From positions 1-64,000 of the forward strand of contig JBEKDZ010000002.1 in assembly GCA_050014095.1 (NCBI GenBank): a stretch of 64,000 bases of DNA, given 5' to 3'. Below are positions 7,583 through 15,766 of the stretch, one piece after another (the stretch's first letter is position 1; every line of letters begins with the position of its first letter). The notes beneath the pieces are model-generated. The model searched no databases and had not been told where the DNA came from. It saw only the letters and a list, made by a program, of their open reading frames with translations. The position numbers and the translations under genes were made by a program. The DNA is from RBG-13-51-18 sp050014095. GTDB taxonomy: Bacteria; Chloroflexota; Dehalococcoidia; Dehalococcoidales; RBG-16-60-22.

Positions 7583-8866
7583 ATGAAAATAATTGAGAGC
7601 TTTAGTCAGGCCAAACCGCTTTTATCACGCCAGTCGATAACTGGATTAGCGGATGACGCCGAACGTGAAAAAACCGTTCGTCAAATCATCGAGGATGTCC
7701 GTAAGCGGGGCGACGCGGCGCTCTTCGAGTACACACAAAAGTTCGACGGCGTGAAACCGGCATCTTTAGAGGTCTCCGCCGAGCAGATTGAGTTGTCAAA
7801 TAAAGAAGTAGATAGAGAGCTAGTCTCCGCTTTAGAGCTGGCAGTCTCCCGTATCACCGCCTACCACGAGAAGCAAAAAAAAGCGCTTTTAAAAGAGGAT
7901 ACCAAATCGAAATTAGGCTGGCTGATGCGTCCACTGGAGCGTATTGGCATATATACTCCCGGTGGTACGGCGCCGCTTCCCTCATCACTGCTGATGACGG
8001 CTATTCCCGCCCGCGTCGCTGGTGTCAAGGAAATCATCATGGTCACGCCACCGCAGTCGAACGGCAAAGTATCACCCGTTACGTTAGCGGCGGCGAAGAT
8101 TGCTAAGGTCGGCCGTATCTTTTCAGTAGGCGGCGCCCAGGCAATCGCCGCGCTGGCTTACGGCACGGAGTCTATCCCCGCCGTAGATAAGGTCTACGGA
8201 CCCGGCAATATCTACGTGACGCTAGCCAAGAAATTGTTCTATGGCACGGTGGGCATCGATGGACTTTATGGTCCCAGTGAGGTAATCATTATCGCTGATG
8301 GCGCGGCTAATCCGGCTTATGTTGCCGCTGACCTTCTGGCGCAGGCGGAGCACGGCTCGGGAGCCTTGTCAATTATGTTAACAGTGTCACGTCAGGTAGC
8401 TGATGCTGTTAACTTTGAGGTTGAAAAGCAGGTGAAAGATTTGCCCCGGCGCCAGATTATCACCGAAGCTCTGGAGAAGCGGGGATTCATCGCTGTGGTT
8501 GGAAGCGTCGATGAAGCCATCGAACTGGCTAATCTTTACGCTCCAGAGCATCTCTGCCTGGCGGTAAAAAACGCGGCTTCCTATATTAATAAGGTACGTA
8601 ACGCTGCCTGCCTCTTCGTGGGTGAAAACGCCGTCGAAGCGCTGGTGGATTATGCGGCTGGCCCGAGCCATGTCCTGCCTACGGGCGGAGTTGCCCGCTT
8701 CGGCTCACCACTCAATATCCTGGATTTTATAAAGCTTATCAATATCGTAAAAACAGATGTTGCGGATATCAGGCAGCTTGGTGACGCGGTAGCGACGATT
8801 GCCAGGGCAGAGGGACTTGATGCTCATGCCCGCGCGGTAGAAAAGCGTCTTAAAGACGCAGGATAG
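7583..8866 (+). CDS. hisD: histidinol dehydrogenase
   Basis: The enzyme oxidises L-histidinol to L-histidine with two NAD+ in the last two pathway steps. At 427 residues it is full length. Motifs seen are YTPGGTAPLPSS (124-135), the GGAQAIAALAYG segment (about 183-194), the metal-site AQAEHGSG (253-260) and the catalytic EH pair in APEHLCLAV (322-323). The ATG immediately follows the hisG stop. It is third in hisZ-hisG-hisD-hisC, and translation is probably coupled. Confidence 0.97.
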   Translation: MKIIESFSQAKPLLSRQSITGLADDAEREKTVRQIIEDVRKRGDAALFEYTQKFDGVKPASLEVSAEQIELSNKEVDRELVSALELAVSRITAYHEKQKKALLKEDTKSKLGWLMRPLERIGIYTPGGTAPLPSSLLMTAIPARVAGVKEIIMVTPPQSNGKVSPVTLAAAKIAKVGRIFSVGGAQAIAALAYGTESIPAVDKVYGPGNIYVTLAKKLFYGTVGIDGLYGPSEVIIIADGAANPAYVAADLLAQAEHGSGALSIMLTVSRQVADAVNFEVEKQVKDLPRRQIITEALEKRGFIAVVGSVDEAIELANLYAPEHLCLAVKNAASYINKVRNAACLFVGENAVEALVDYAAGPSHVLPTGGVARFGSPLNILDFIKLINIVKTDVADIRQLGDAVATIARAEGLDAHARAVEKRLKDAG

Positions 8867-8876
8867 GGGGTAACAA

Positions 8877-9971
8877 GTGGCTGAAGGAATAGAGAAGTAT
8901 GTTCGCCCACATTTCGCAGGGTTCTCTGGCTATACAGCCAGCACCTCACCGGATACGCTTAAAGGTAAACTAAAGGTATCGACCTTTGCCAGTCTGATTA
9001 AAATAAACGCTAATGAGAATCCCTATGGCTGCTCCCCGCGTGTCATGCAGGCTTTGGCTACATGCGACCATTTTCATGTCTATCCCGATGATGGCCAGAT
9101 GGCGCTGCGTATAATGCTTTCTGACTATACTAACATTCCTGCCGCAAATATCGTGGCAGGACATGGCAGCAATACGATAATCGACTCTCTGGTGCGACTT
9201 TTCGTTGGTCCTGGCGACGAGGTTATCAATAGTGTGCCCACCTTCGATATCTACCGTTTTAGCACAGAGATATGCGGTGGCACAGTAGTTAACATTAACC
9301 GGGACGAGAACTACGCCGTTGATGTGGAGAAGGTGAAAGCAGCCATCAGCAGTAAGACCAAACTGATATTCCTGGCTACCCCTAATAACCCCACCGGCAA
9401 TACTATACCTCAAGAGGATATCCTGAAGCTTATCAATACCGGCCTTCCCATTGTTGTCGACGAAGCTTATTTTGAGTTCAGCGGCGAAACGGTCTTGCCG
9501 CTCACGGAGAAGTACCAGAATCTCATTGTGCTGCGTTCTTTCAGTAAGTGGGCCGGTCTGGCTGGCTTAAGAATCGGCTATGGCGTTTTTCCACCTCGCA
9601 TTGCCTCTTACATGATGGCGATCAAAATACCTCATAACGTTAGCGTCGCTGCCGAGATTGCGGTACGCGAGTCTCTGGCCGACTTCAACTATCTGCAAAG
9701 TAGGGTAAAAGCTATTATCAGTGAAAGAGCCAGGCTTTTTGATCGGCTACAGGGCATCTTTTGGCTTAAGCCATACCCATCCCGAGCCAATTTTATCTAC
9801 TGTACGGTTTTAACGGGGAGCGCTAGCGATTTACACCTGAAGCTCCAGAAGAAAGGCATCCTGGTACGCTATTTTAATAATCCGCTCCTGAAGAACGGCA
9901 TTCGCGTTAGTGTAGGCAAGCCGGAGCATACCGACGCCCTCATCGAAGCTCTTGAAGAAATTAATCCTTAA
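8877..9971 (+). CDS. hisC: histidinol-phosphate aminotransferase
   Basis: This PLP enzyme transfers an amino group from glutamate to imidazole-acetol phosphate. At 364 residues it has the class I/II aminotransferase motifs NANENPYG (44-51), NPTG (171-174), DEAYFEF and the PLP-lysine loop SFSKWAGLAGLR (Lys about 224). It starts with GTG at 8877, 10 bp after hisD, with AGGGGG upstream. It is the last gene of the hisZ operon, and hisB follows after a 217-bp gap from its own promoter. Confidence 0.95.
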   Translation: MAEGIEKYVRPHFAGFSGYTASTSPDTLKGKLKVSTFASLIKINANENPYGCSPRVMQALATCDHFHVYPDDGQMALRIMLSDYTNIPAANIVAGHGSNTIIDSLVRLFVGPGDEVINSVPTFDIYRFSTEICGGTVVNINRDENYAVDVEKVKAAISSKTKLIFLATPNNPTGNTIPQEDILKLINTGLPIVVDEAYFEFSGETVLPLTEKYQNLIVLRSFSKWAGLAGLRIGYGVFPPRIASYMMAIKIPHNVSVAAEIAVRESLADFNYLQSRVKAIISERARLFDRLQGIFWLKPYPSRANFIYCTVLTGSASDLHLKLQKKGILVRYFNNPLLKNGIRVSVGKPEHTDALIEALEEINP

Positions 9972-10045
9972 CCTCTCAATACTAGAGCCTTCACCTAAAC
10001 AGCCGATGCTTTTTTGACCCTGTATTTCTATTGCTACTCGTGTAT

Positions 10046-10138
10046 TGTTAATTATATGTTAATACCTGTTATAATAATTAACATATTTGTTACATTAACC
10101 TATTGACAAATAGGAAATATGTGTTATAATACTTAACA
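10046..10138 (+). promoter_or_regulatory. array of TGTTA/TAACA operator-like half-sites before hisB
   Basis: Two 17-bp sites of form TGTTATAATA-x-TTAACA, at 10067-10083 and 10122-10138, differ at one base and start 55 bp apart. Each is a TGTTA-N7-TAACA dyad. Extra TGTTA half-sites begin at 10046, 10057 and 10088. A perfect 10-bp inverted repeat, ATATGTTAAT/ATTAACATAT, occupies 10054-10063 and 10077-10086. The second 17-bp site covers the -10 box of the hisB promoter. This looks like an operator for a dimeric regulator, and the helix-turn-helix on HisB is the obvious candidate. Confidence 0.65.
10103..10130 (+). promoter_or_regulatory. hisB promoter
   Basis: Perfect TTGACA (10103-10108), a 16-nt spacer and perfect TATAAT (10125-10130) lie 58 bp before the hisB ATG. 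This is among the strongest promoters in the window, so hisB need not depend on read-through from hisC. Confidence 0.85.
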
Positions 10139-10188
10139 GATGCATACGGTATAGATACGGTAAAATTAAGATAAAAGAGGACATTATT

Positions 10189-10965
10189 ATGGATTCTCCG
10201 GAAATAGTGCTACAAAAAGTAATTCAGCTACAAGAATCTAATGGATTCTCTGACCAGCAGATGGCAGAGAAGATTGGGTGTAGCCGCCCCCTTTACCAGC
10301 GGACACGAACGGGCAAGATACCCATGGGTGGCACCTTTCTTAAAGGCGCCATGAAGCTGCTGGAGTCGCTAGCTATTGAGGGCAGGAAATCTATTATCAA
10401 AAGAGATACCAGAGAGACCAATATCAATCTTGAGCTAAATGTAGATGGAACGGGAAACTGGGCTATCAATACTGGCATAAAAATGTTCGACCATCTATTA
10501 TCGCAGCTAGCCAAGCACGGTCTAATTGACATAAAGCTAGATGCTAGTGGCGATGATGTCCACCATGTCGTGGAAGACGTAGCTATCTGCCTCGGCAGAG
10601 CTTTTGGAGAGGCTCTCGGAGAAAAACGCGGCATCGTGCGTATGGCTAACGTGTCCGTGCCGATGGATGAAACGCTGGTAAACGTAGCGGTAGACATCAG
10701 CGGGCGGGGCTATGCGGTACTAAATCTGGATTTTAGCAATAACGATATGGCCGGTTTCCCCGCCGACCTCGTACGGCACTTTTTAGAGACCTTTGCTATC
10801 GAAGCCAGGATAAATCTCCATGCCTCGATTGTTTATGGTACCAACGACCATCATAAGGCGGAAGCGCTTTTTAAGGCATTAGGACGGGCGCTGGACGCTG
10901 CTATGAGGATTGATGAGCGTATCGCCGGGGAGTTACCCAGCACTAAGGATTACCTGGAACGCTAG
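10189..10965 (+). CDS. hisB: imidazoleglycerol-phosphate dehydratase with N-terminal XRE-type HTH
   Basis: The enzyme dehydrates imidazole-glycerol phosphate in histidine synthesis. The 258-residue frame is unbroken. Residues about 67-258 are a complete HisB with FDHLLSQLAKHG (100-111) and both metal motifs, HHVVED (125-130) and HHKAEA (221-226). Residues about 5-62 are extra and read as a Cro/C1-type helix-turn-helix (SDQQMAEKIGCSRPLYQRTRTGK, given as 21-30 and 31-43). Normal HisB is ~195 residues, so this is a fusion. AAGAGG lies before the ATG at 10189. No good start or ribosome-binding site is evident at the domain junction. The promoter carries a repeat array that could be its operator. 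Catalysis is very likely intact, while DNA binding is an inference. Confidence 0.9.
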   Translation: MDSPEIVLQKVIQLQESNGFSDQQMAEKIGCSRPLYQRTRTGKIPMGGTFLKGAMKLLESLAIEGRKSIIKRDTRETNINLELNVDGTGNWAINTGIKMFDHLLSQLAKHGLIDIKLDASGDDVHHVVEDVAICLGRAFGEALGEKRGIVRMANVSVPMDETLVNVAVDISGRGYAVLNLDFSNNDMAGFPADLVRHFLETFAIEARINLHASIVYGTNDHHKAEALFKALGRALDAAMRIDERIAGELPSTKDYLER

Positions 10966-10970
10966 AGTTT

Positions 10971-11903
10971 CTATTCCAGGATAGCCAGCTTGCGGTCGGT
11001 GAGCTTCTCGTAAGCCATGATATAGCGTTGCGCGGTCGCTACAATGACATCGCGAGGCAGAACCGGGGCGGGGGGCTCTTTATTCCATCCATTGGCCAGT
11101 AGCCAGTCACGCACGGGCTGTTTATCGAGTGAGTCCTGCGGCTGCCCCACCTTATATTTGGCGGCATCCCAGAATCGGGAAGAATCCGGTGTAAGTGCTT
11201 CATCTATCAGCATTAGTTTCCCGTTATCGATGCCAAATTCGAACTTGGTATCGGCGATAATAATTCCCTTGGTCAGGGCGTAGTCTCGCGCCGATTTATA
11301 GAGAGCCAGGCTTTTTTCCTCCAAATCCTTAGCTATCCGGACGCCGAAAATTTTGACCAGGTAGTCTTTGGGAACAGGCATATCGTGGCCTGTTTCGGCT
11401 TTGGTGGTCGGGGTAAATAGGGGTTCAGGCAACTCCTGGCTTTCCTGTAAATCGGCCGGCATAGCTTTACCGGCTATTTTACCGGTTTGTTTATATTCCG
11501 TCCATGCCGAACCTGACAAATAGCCGCGCACCACGCATTCCACCGGCAGGCGTTTTACCTTTTTCACTACCATGGAACGCCCCCGCAGATATGAGGGATA
11601 AGCAAAACGACTTTCTACAAACAGGTAGGAATCGAGACTATGGACGTTATCGATGGCTTCGGTCATGTGATTGGGTACAATATCGGCAAGGCGCCGGAAC
11701 CAGAAAGAAGAGAGGCGATTCAAGACATGCCCTTTGAGCGGGACGCCGCTGGGCAAGACGACATCGAACGCGGAAATACGGTCGGTGGCAATTATCAGCA
11801 GGTGACCGCCCAGGTTATACGTATCACGCACCTTGCCGCGGATGAATAGCGGCAGCGGTAGGTCTGTTGTCATTAATACGGGATATTTACTTACGTCCAT
11901 CAA
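10971..11903 (-). CDS. purC: phosphoribosylaminoimidazole-succinocarboxamide synthase
   Basis: The enzyme ligates aspartate to CAIR with ATP to give SAICAR in purine synthesis. At 310 residues it is of the longer, yeast-like class. Motifs seen are GKVRDTYNLG (23-32), ATDRISAFDVVLPSGVPLKG (39-58), VECVVRGYLSGSAW and the DTKFEFGI / IDEALTPDSSRFW pair. It is the last gene of the minus-strand purine cluster, 55 bp after purB. It converges on hisB with a 5-bp gap and no visible terminator. Confidence 0.95.
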   Translation of the reverse strand: MMDVSKYPVLMTTDLPLPLFIRGKVRDTYNLGGHLLIIATDRISAFDVVLPSGVPLKGHVLNRLSSFWFRRLADIVPNHMTEAIDNVHSLDSYLFVESRFAYPSYLRGRSMVVKKVKRLPVECVVRGYLSGSAWTEYKQTGKIAGKAMPADLQESQELPEPLFTPTTKAETGHDMPVPKDYLVKIFGVRIAKDLEEKSLALYKSARDYALTKGIIIADTKFEFGIDNGKLMLIDEALTPDSSRFWDAAKYKVGQPQDSLDKQPVRDWLLANGWNKEPPAPVLPRDVIVATAQRYIMAYEKLTDRKLAILE

Positions 11904-11958
11904 TACACACCTTTCAAGATATCTCCTCGAGCATGTAAAAATACTCTCAAACTCGCGG

Positions 11959-13302
11959 TTACATTTCCGAAGTATCCGGGATAATCCCTTGCCACTGGCT
12001 CTTGGTCAGCCCGAGCCTCAAGAAAATATCGTCCACATGCCGGAGGTAGAATTGATAATCGAAGATGCTTTCCAGCTCTTCTAGTGATAAAACGCTGGTG
12101 ACTTCGGCGTCTGTTTTTATCAAAGTCAGGAAGCCTTTGTTACCTTTCCAGGCTTTTGTGGCATTTCTCTGTACTATTTCATAGGCTTTCTGCCGGCTTA
12201 AGCCTTTATCGATGAGCGCCAGCATGACCCTTTGGGAGAATACCAGACCTTTGGTCAATTCGAGGTTCTTCTTCATCCGGTGCGGGAAAACCTGCAATCG
12301 CCTCATCACAGAAGCAAATAACGCCAAAATATAGTCCATCGCCAGGCAGGAATCGGGCAGGGTGATGCGTTCGTTGGAAGAGTGGCTAATATCGCGCTCG
12401 TGCCATAAGGCGATATTTTCCAGCGATGTCAGTGCGTAGCCACGTAACAGGCGCGCCAGACCGCAGACCCTCTCCGATAGCTCTGGATTGCGCTTATGGG
12501 GCATCGCCGATGAGCCGGTGGTGACGAATCCCGGGGTACCGAAGGGTTCTTCAACCTCGCGGATTTCGGTTTTTTGCAGCGCCCTGATTTCCGTGGCGAA
12601 TTTCTCCAGCGACCCAGCTATAATGGCGAGGGTGGTGACGAACTGGGCGTGGCGGTCACGCTGGAGAACCTGGTTGGATATCGGAGCGGGTTCCAGCCCA
12701 AGCTTGCGGCAGGTTTTTTGTTCTATCTCCGGCGTGACCGTGGCGTAGGTGCCGACGGCTCCAGATATCTTGCCGACGGAGATGACTTTTTTAGCCTCGG
12801 TTAGGCGGAGCAGGTTGCGCCTCATCTCTTCCACCCAGAGCGCCAATTTTAATCCGAAAGAGGTAGGTTCGGCATGGACGCCGTGCGTGCGACCTATCAT
12901 CAGGGTATATTTATGCTCGATGGACCGTTGCGCCAAAACAGCGGTAAACTCTTTTACATCCTGTATCAAGATATCGGCTGCCTCGACCAGCTGGAGGCTG
13001 GTAGCGGTATCCATAACGTCGGAAGAAGTAAGCCCGAGGTGCATATAGCGGGACTCCTCACCGATGCTTTCTGCTATCGAACCCAGGAAGGCGGTCATAT
13101 CGTGGCGGGTTTCGACGAGGATTTCTTCCATGCGTTTCAGGTTGCACTTAGCCATCTTTATCTTGGGGATAACGTTACGAGGGATAACACCGACTTCGGC
13201 CCAGGCATCACAGACGGCTATTTCCACGTCCAGCCACTTGCTGTATTTATTCTCGTCCGACCATACCTTTTTCATCTCGGGTCGGGAATACCGCTCAATC
13301 AT
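11959..13302 (-). CDS. purB: adenylosuccinate lyase
   Basis: The enzyme removes fumarate from SAICAR and from adenylosuccinate, so it serves both IMP and AMP formation. At 447 residues it has the fumarase/ASL signature GSSAMPHKRNP (about 263-273) holding the catalytic serine loop, HLGLTSSDVMDTA (about 87-99) and the TRHDMTAF loop. It starts 11 bp after purE in the order purE-purB-purC. Confidence 0.96.
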   Translation of the reverse strand: MIERYSRPEMKKVWSDENKYSKWLDVEIAVCDAWAEVGVIPRNVIPKIKMAKCNLKRMEEILVETRHDMTAFLGSIAESIGEESRYMHLGLTSSDVMDTATSLQLVEAADILIQDVKEFTAVLAQRSIEHKYTLMIGRTHGVHAEPTSFGLKLALWVEEMRRNLLRLTEAKKVISVGKISGAVGTYATVTPEIEQKTCRKLGLEPAPISNQVLQRDRHAQFVTTLAIIAGSLEKFATEIRALQKTEIREVEEPFGTPGFVTTGSSAMPHKRNPELSERVCGLARLLRGYALTSLENIALWHERDISHSSNERITLPDSCLAMDYILALFASVMRRLQVFPHRMKKNLELTKGLVFSQRVMLALIDKGLSRQKAYEIVQRNATKAWKGNKGFLTLIKTDAEVTSVLSLEELESIFDYQFYLRHVDDIFLRLGLTKSQWQGIIPDTSEM

Positions 13303-13313
13303 GGCGCTCTCCT

Positions 13314-13769
13314 CTATCCCTGCAGTTCGTGGCGGTACTTTTCGTAAGCCTTCCTAATTGTATCATGTTTCAAACCAAGAATCTCGGCGGCAAGGTAAGC
13401 GGCGTTTTTCGCTCCCGCGCTGCCAATCGTTACGCAGGCTACAGGAATGCCCGCCGGCATCTGGACGATGGAGTAAAGAGCGTCTACCCCTTTAAGCTCG
13501 CCGCTAGCCATAGGCACACCGATGACCGGCAGGGTTGTCCAGCTTGCCAGCACGCCAGGCAAGTGCGCCGCTAGTCCCGCCGCGGCAATAATCACCTCGA
13601 TGCCCCGCTCCCGGGCCGACTGCGCGTATTGCTTGGCTTTCTCCGGATTGCGGTGCGCGGAGATAACATTCACCTCATGGCTGATGCCGAGACTGGTTAA
13701 AACGTCCAGCGCCGACTGCATTACTTCAGAATCAGATTTTGACCCCATTACCACACCGACGAGTGGCAT
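13314..13769 (-). CDS. purE: N5-carboxyaminoimidazole ribonucleotide mutase
   Basis: The enzyme converts N5-CAIR to CAIR. At 151 residues it is a typical class I PurE, with GSKSD (9-13), SAHRNPEK (39-46) and the GxPMASGELKGVDAL loop. A clear AAGGAG lies 7 nt before the ATG. No purK occurs in this window. The ~150 bp between purE and the upstream purD hold two kinds of short repeat. Confidence 0.95.
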   Translation of the reverse strand: MPLVGVVMGSKSDSEVMQSALDVLTSLGISHEVNVISAHRNPEKAKQYAQSARERGIEVIIAAAGLAAHLPGVLASWTTLPVIGVPMASGELKGVDALYSIVQMPAGIPVACVTIGSAGAKNAAYLAAEILGLKHDTIRKAYEKYRHELQG

Positions 13770-13785
13770 ATTAAGCTCCTTAAGT

Positions 13786-13817
13786 TAAGTATCAACTAAC
13801 AAGTAACAAGTATCAAA
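13786..13817. repeat. AAGTATCAAGTAACAAGT-type repeat, copy 1
   Basis: The sequence here contains aagtatcaactaacaagt followed by aacaagtatcaa. It belongs with copies at 24461-24523 and 34531-34598 that show inverted arms. It lies just upstream of purE. Confidence 0.55.
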
Positions 13818-13840
13818 CCCCACAACCTCCTTAGCAACCT

Positions 13841-13937
13841 GTCATTCTGGCGTAGGCTTCAGCCTGAGTTCAGCCCGAGGGCCAGAATCCATTTTATTTT
13901 TTCCCAGCCCCTGGATTCCAGCCTTCGCTGGAATGAC
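13841..13937. repeat. GTCATTCTGG...GGAATGAC palindromic repeat, copy 1
   Basis: This ~97-bp element begins GTCATTCTGGC and ends GCTGGAATGAC, with inner arms GGCCAGAATCCA and TGGATTCCAGC. The same design recurs at 20959-21027 and 38739-38811. No coding capacity is seen. Confidence 0.75.
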
Positions 13938-13945
13938 AATGCGGG

Positions 13946-15205
13946 CTACTTAAATTCAGCTATATCTTTCCGGTAATAGCACCCCTCAAATTTAATCCTT
14001 TTAATATTCTTATAGACCTTTTTTCGAGCTTCCTCAAGGTTGTTACCCTTCGCCACGACAGTTAAAACCCGGCCTCCCCCCGTTAACACCTCCCCTTTAC
14101 CCCCCGCCTTCGTCCTAGCATGAAAAACTATAATGTCCTTATCTAAATCGTTTAGCCCGCTGATGGGGAAGCCGGTTTTATAGCTCCCCGGGTAGCCACC
14201 AGAAGCTATTACCACTCCCACGCAGGCGCTATCATCGAACTCTATTTTTATCTTGTCCAGCCTGTTCTCCAACACCGCCATCATAATATCCACGAGGTCG
14301 GTCTTGAGCCGGGGCAACACTACCTGCGTCTCCGGGTCGCCCAAGCGCGCGTTGAACTCAATCACTTTCGGCACGTTATTGGTTATCATTAGCCCGCCAT
14401 AGAGCGTGCCCTTGTAAGGCCGTCCCTCGTCCGCCATGGCGAGTATCGCGGGTGTCATAATAGTCTTCATGATGATATTGCCCAGCACGGCGTTATAAAA
14501 CTGGGGCGGACTGTAGCTGCCCATGCCGCCCGTGTTAGGGCCTTTATTGCCGTCGAATATCCGTTTATAGTCGCAGGCGGGCACGGTGGGCGCTATTGTT
14601 TTGCCGTCGGTAAATACGAAGAAGCTCATCTCGCGTCCGTCTAAATATTCTTCGATGACCACACGTTCGCCGGACAAGCCGAAGGCTTTGGATTTCATCA
14701 TGCTTTCGAGGGCTTTCTGCGCCTCTTTGACCGACTCGGCGATAATGACCCCTTTACCCTCCGCCAGCCCGTCGGCTTTAATGACGATGGGGGGGATTTG
14801 CTTTTTGATATATTCACTGGCTTTGGTGAAATCGCTAAAGCTTTGGCTTTTGGCGCAAGGAATGCCGTGCCGCTGCATGAGGTCCTTGGAAAAGACCTTG
14901 CTCGATTCTATCTCGGCGGCTTTTTGGGTGGGCCCGAAGACTGCCAGCCCGTTCTTTTGAAAAAGGTCGACGATGCCGTTGGCTAAAGGCTGCTCCGACC
15001 CGATAACCGTGAGGTCGATTTTAAGGTCTTTAGCCGCTTTGAGCAGCCCTTCGTTGTCCTCGGCTTTAATATCGAGGATTTGCGCCACTTTAGCCATGCC
15101 GGCGTTGCCCGGCGCGGCGTACATTTCCTTGGCTTTAGGGCTTTGCGCCAGCTTCCAGGCTAGCGTATGCTCCCTTGCCCCGCTGCCGACGACTAAGATT
15201 TTCAT
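13946..15205 (-). CDS. purD: phosphoribosylamine-glycine ligase
   Basis: The enzyme joins glycine to phosphoribosylamine with ATP (GAR synthesis). At 419 residues it is full length, with an N-terminal GSGAREHTLAWKLAQS (7-22), the ATP-grasp segment IKADGLAEGKGVI (about 142-154) and FNARLGDPETQ (about 275-285). Its ATG directly follows the stop of the small membrane-protein gene upstream, forming TAAATG. It belongs to the guaA-orf-purD-purE-purB-purC series. Confidence 0.96.
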   Translation of the reverse strand: MKILVVGSGAREHTLAWKLAQSPKAKEMYAAPGNAGMAKVAQILDIKAEDNEGLLKAAKDLKIDLTVIGSEQPLANGIVDLFQKNGLAVFGPTQKAAEIESSKVFSKDLMQRHGIPCAKSQSFSDFTKASEYIKKQIPPIVIKADGLAEGKGVIIAESVKEAQKALESMMKSKAFGLSGERVVIEEYLDGREMSFFVFTDGKTIAPTVPACDYKRIFDGNKGPNTGGMGSYSPPQFYNAVLGNIIMKTIMTPAILAMADEGRPYKGTLYGGLMITNNVPKVIEFNARLGDPETQVVLPRLKTDLVDIMMAVLENRLDKIKIEFDDSACVGVVIASGGYPGSYKTGFPISGLNDLDKDIIVFHARTKAGGKGEVLTGGGRVLTVVAKGNNLEEARKKVYKNIKRIKFEGCYYRKDIAEFK

Positions 15206-15766
15206 TTACTTATCATTTTTGTCGGCTTGCCATTTTTGTAAAGGATGCTTTCCTCCCCAATGAATCCCCCACCTACGATCTTCAAGTTGATATATTTCTC
15301 CCCTTACAAAGCCGACTTTTTGTGTATCTTCATCAAGCCTTTTTTGAGCTTCTTCTTTACTTTGTTCCTCGGTGATTACTCTAAAGCGCGTGCCAATATC
15401 TTTATATTTACGTTTACCTTGTTTAACAAGAGACTTCTCTGCAAGTTGTTGCCCTGTTGGAGTAAGAAAATCACCCTTAATTAGAGTCGGGAAATTTTCC
15501 ACATTACTATTTATCTTTTGTAACAATTCAGTGTACCTTTTATCCGATTTTACAGACATGTCAATGGCGAAACACCCCAATCCAACCGAAAAAAGGCCAA
15601 GCATTACACCAATCAATTCACCACTGGATTGTGACTTAGAAATCAGTAAAACAATTGCAGTGATTAAGGCAAAAAAGCCGAGAAAAAAAAATATAAAACC
15701 ACAAATTCTTGCGTCATCTTGAAGACCAAGAAAAAAACCAATAAAGAATTTTTTTATTGTTTTCAT
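15206..15766 (-). CDS. unknown membrane protein inserted between guaA and purD
   Basis: I do not recognise the family of this 186-residue protein. It has two hydrophobic segments (about 21-43 and 49-68), then a charged soluble part (70-186) ending in an aromatic-rich stretch (GEIYQLEDRRWGIHWGGKH, about 156-174). Its DNA is visibly richer in A/T than the neighbouring purine genes. Both junctions are TAAATG, so it abuts the guaA stop and the purD start with no spacer. Its position suggests co-expression with purine genes, but nothing in it points to a purine role. Recent acquisition into the operon is one explanation. Confidence 0.75.
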   Translation of the reverse strand: MKTIKKFFIGFFLGLQDDARICGFIFFFLGFFALITAIVLLISKSQSSGELIGVMLGLFSVGLGCFAIDMSVKSDKRYTELLQKINSNVENFPTLIKGDFLTPTGQQLAEKSLVKQGKRKYKDIGTRFRVITEEQSKEEAQKRLDEDTQKVGFVRGEIYQLEDRRWGIHWGGKHPLQKWQADKNDK

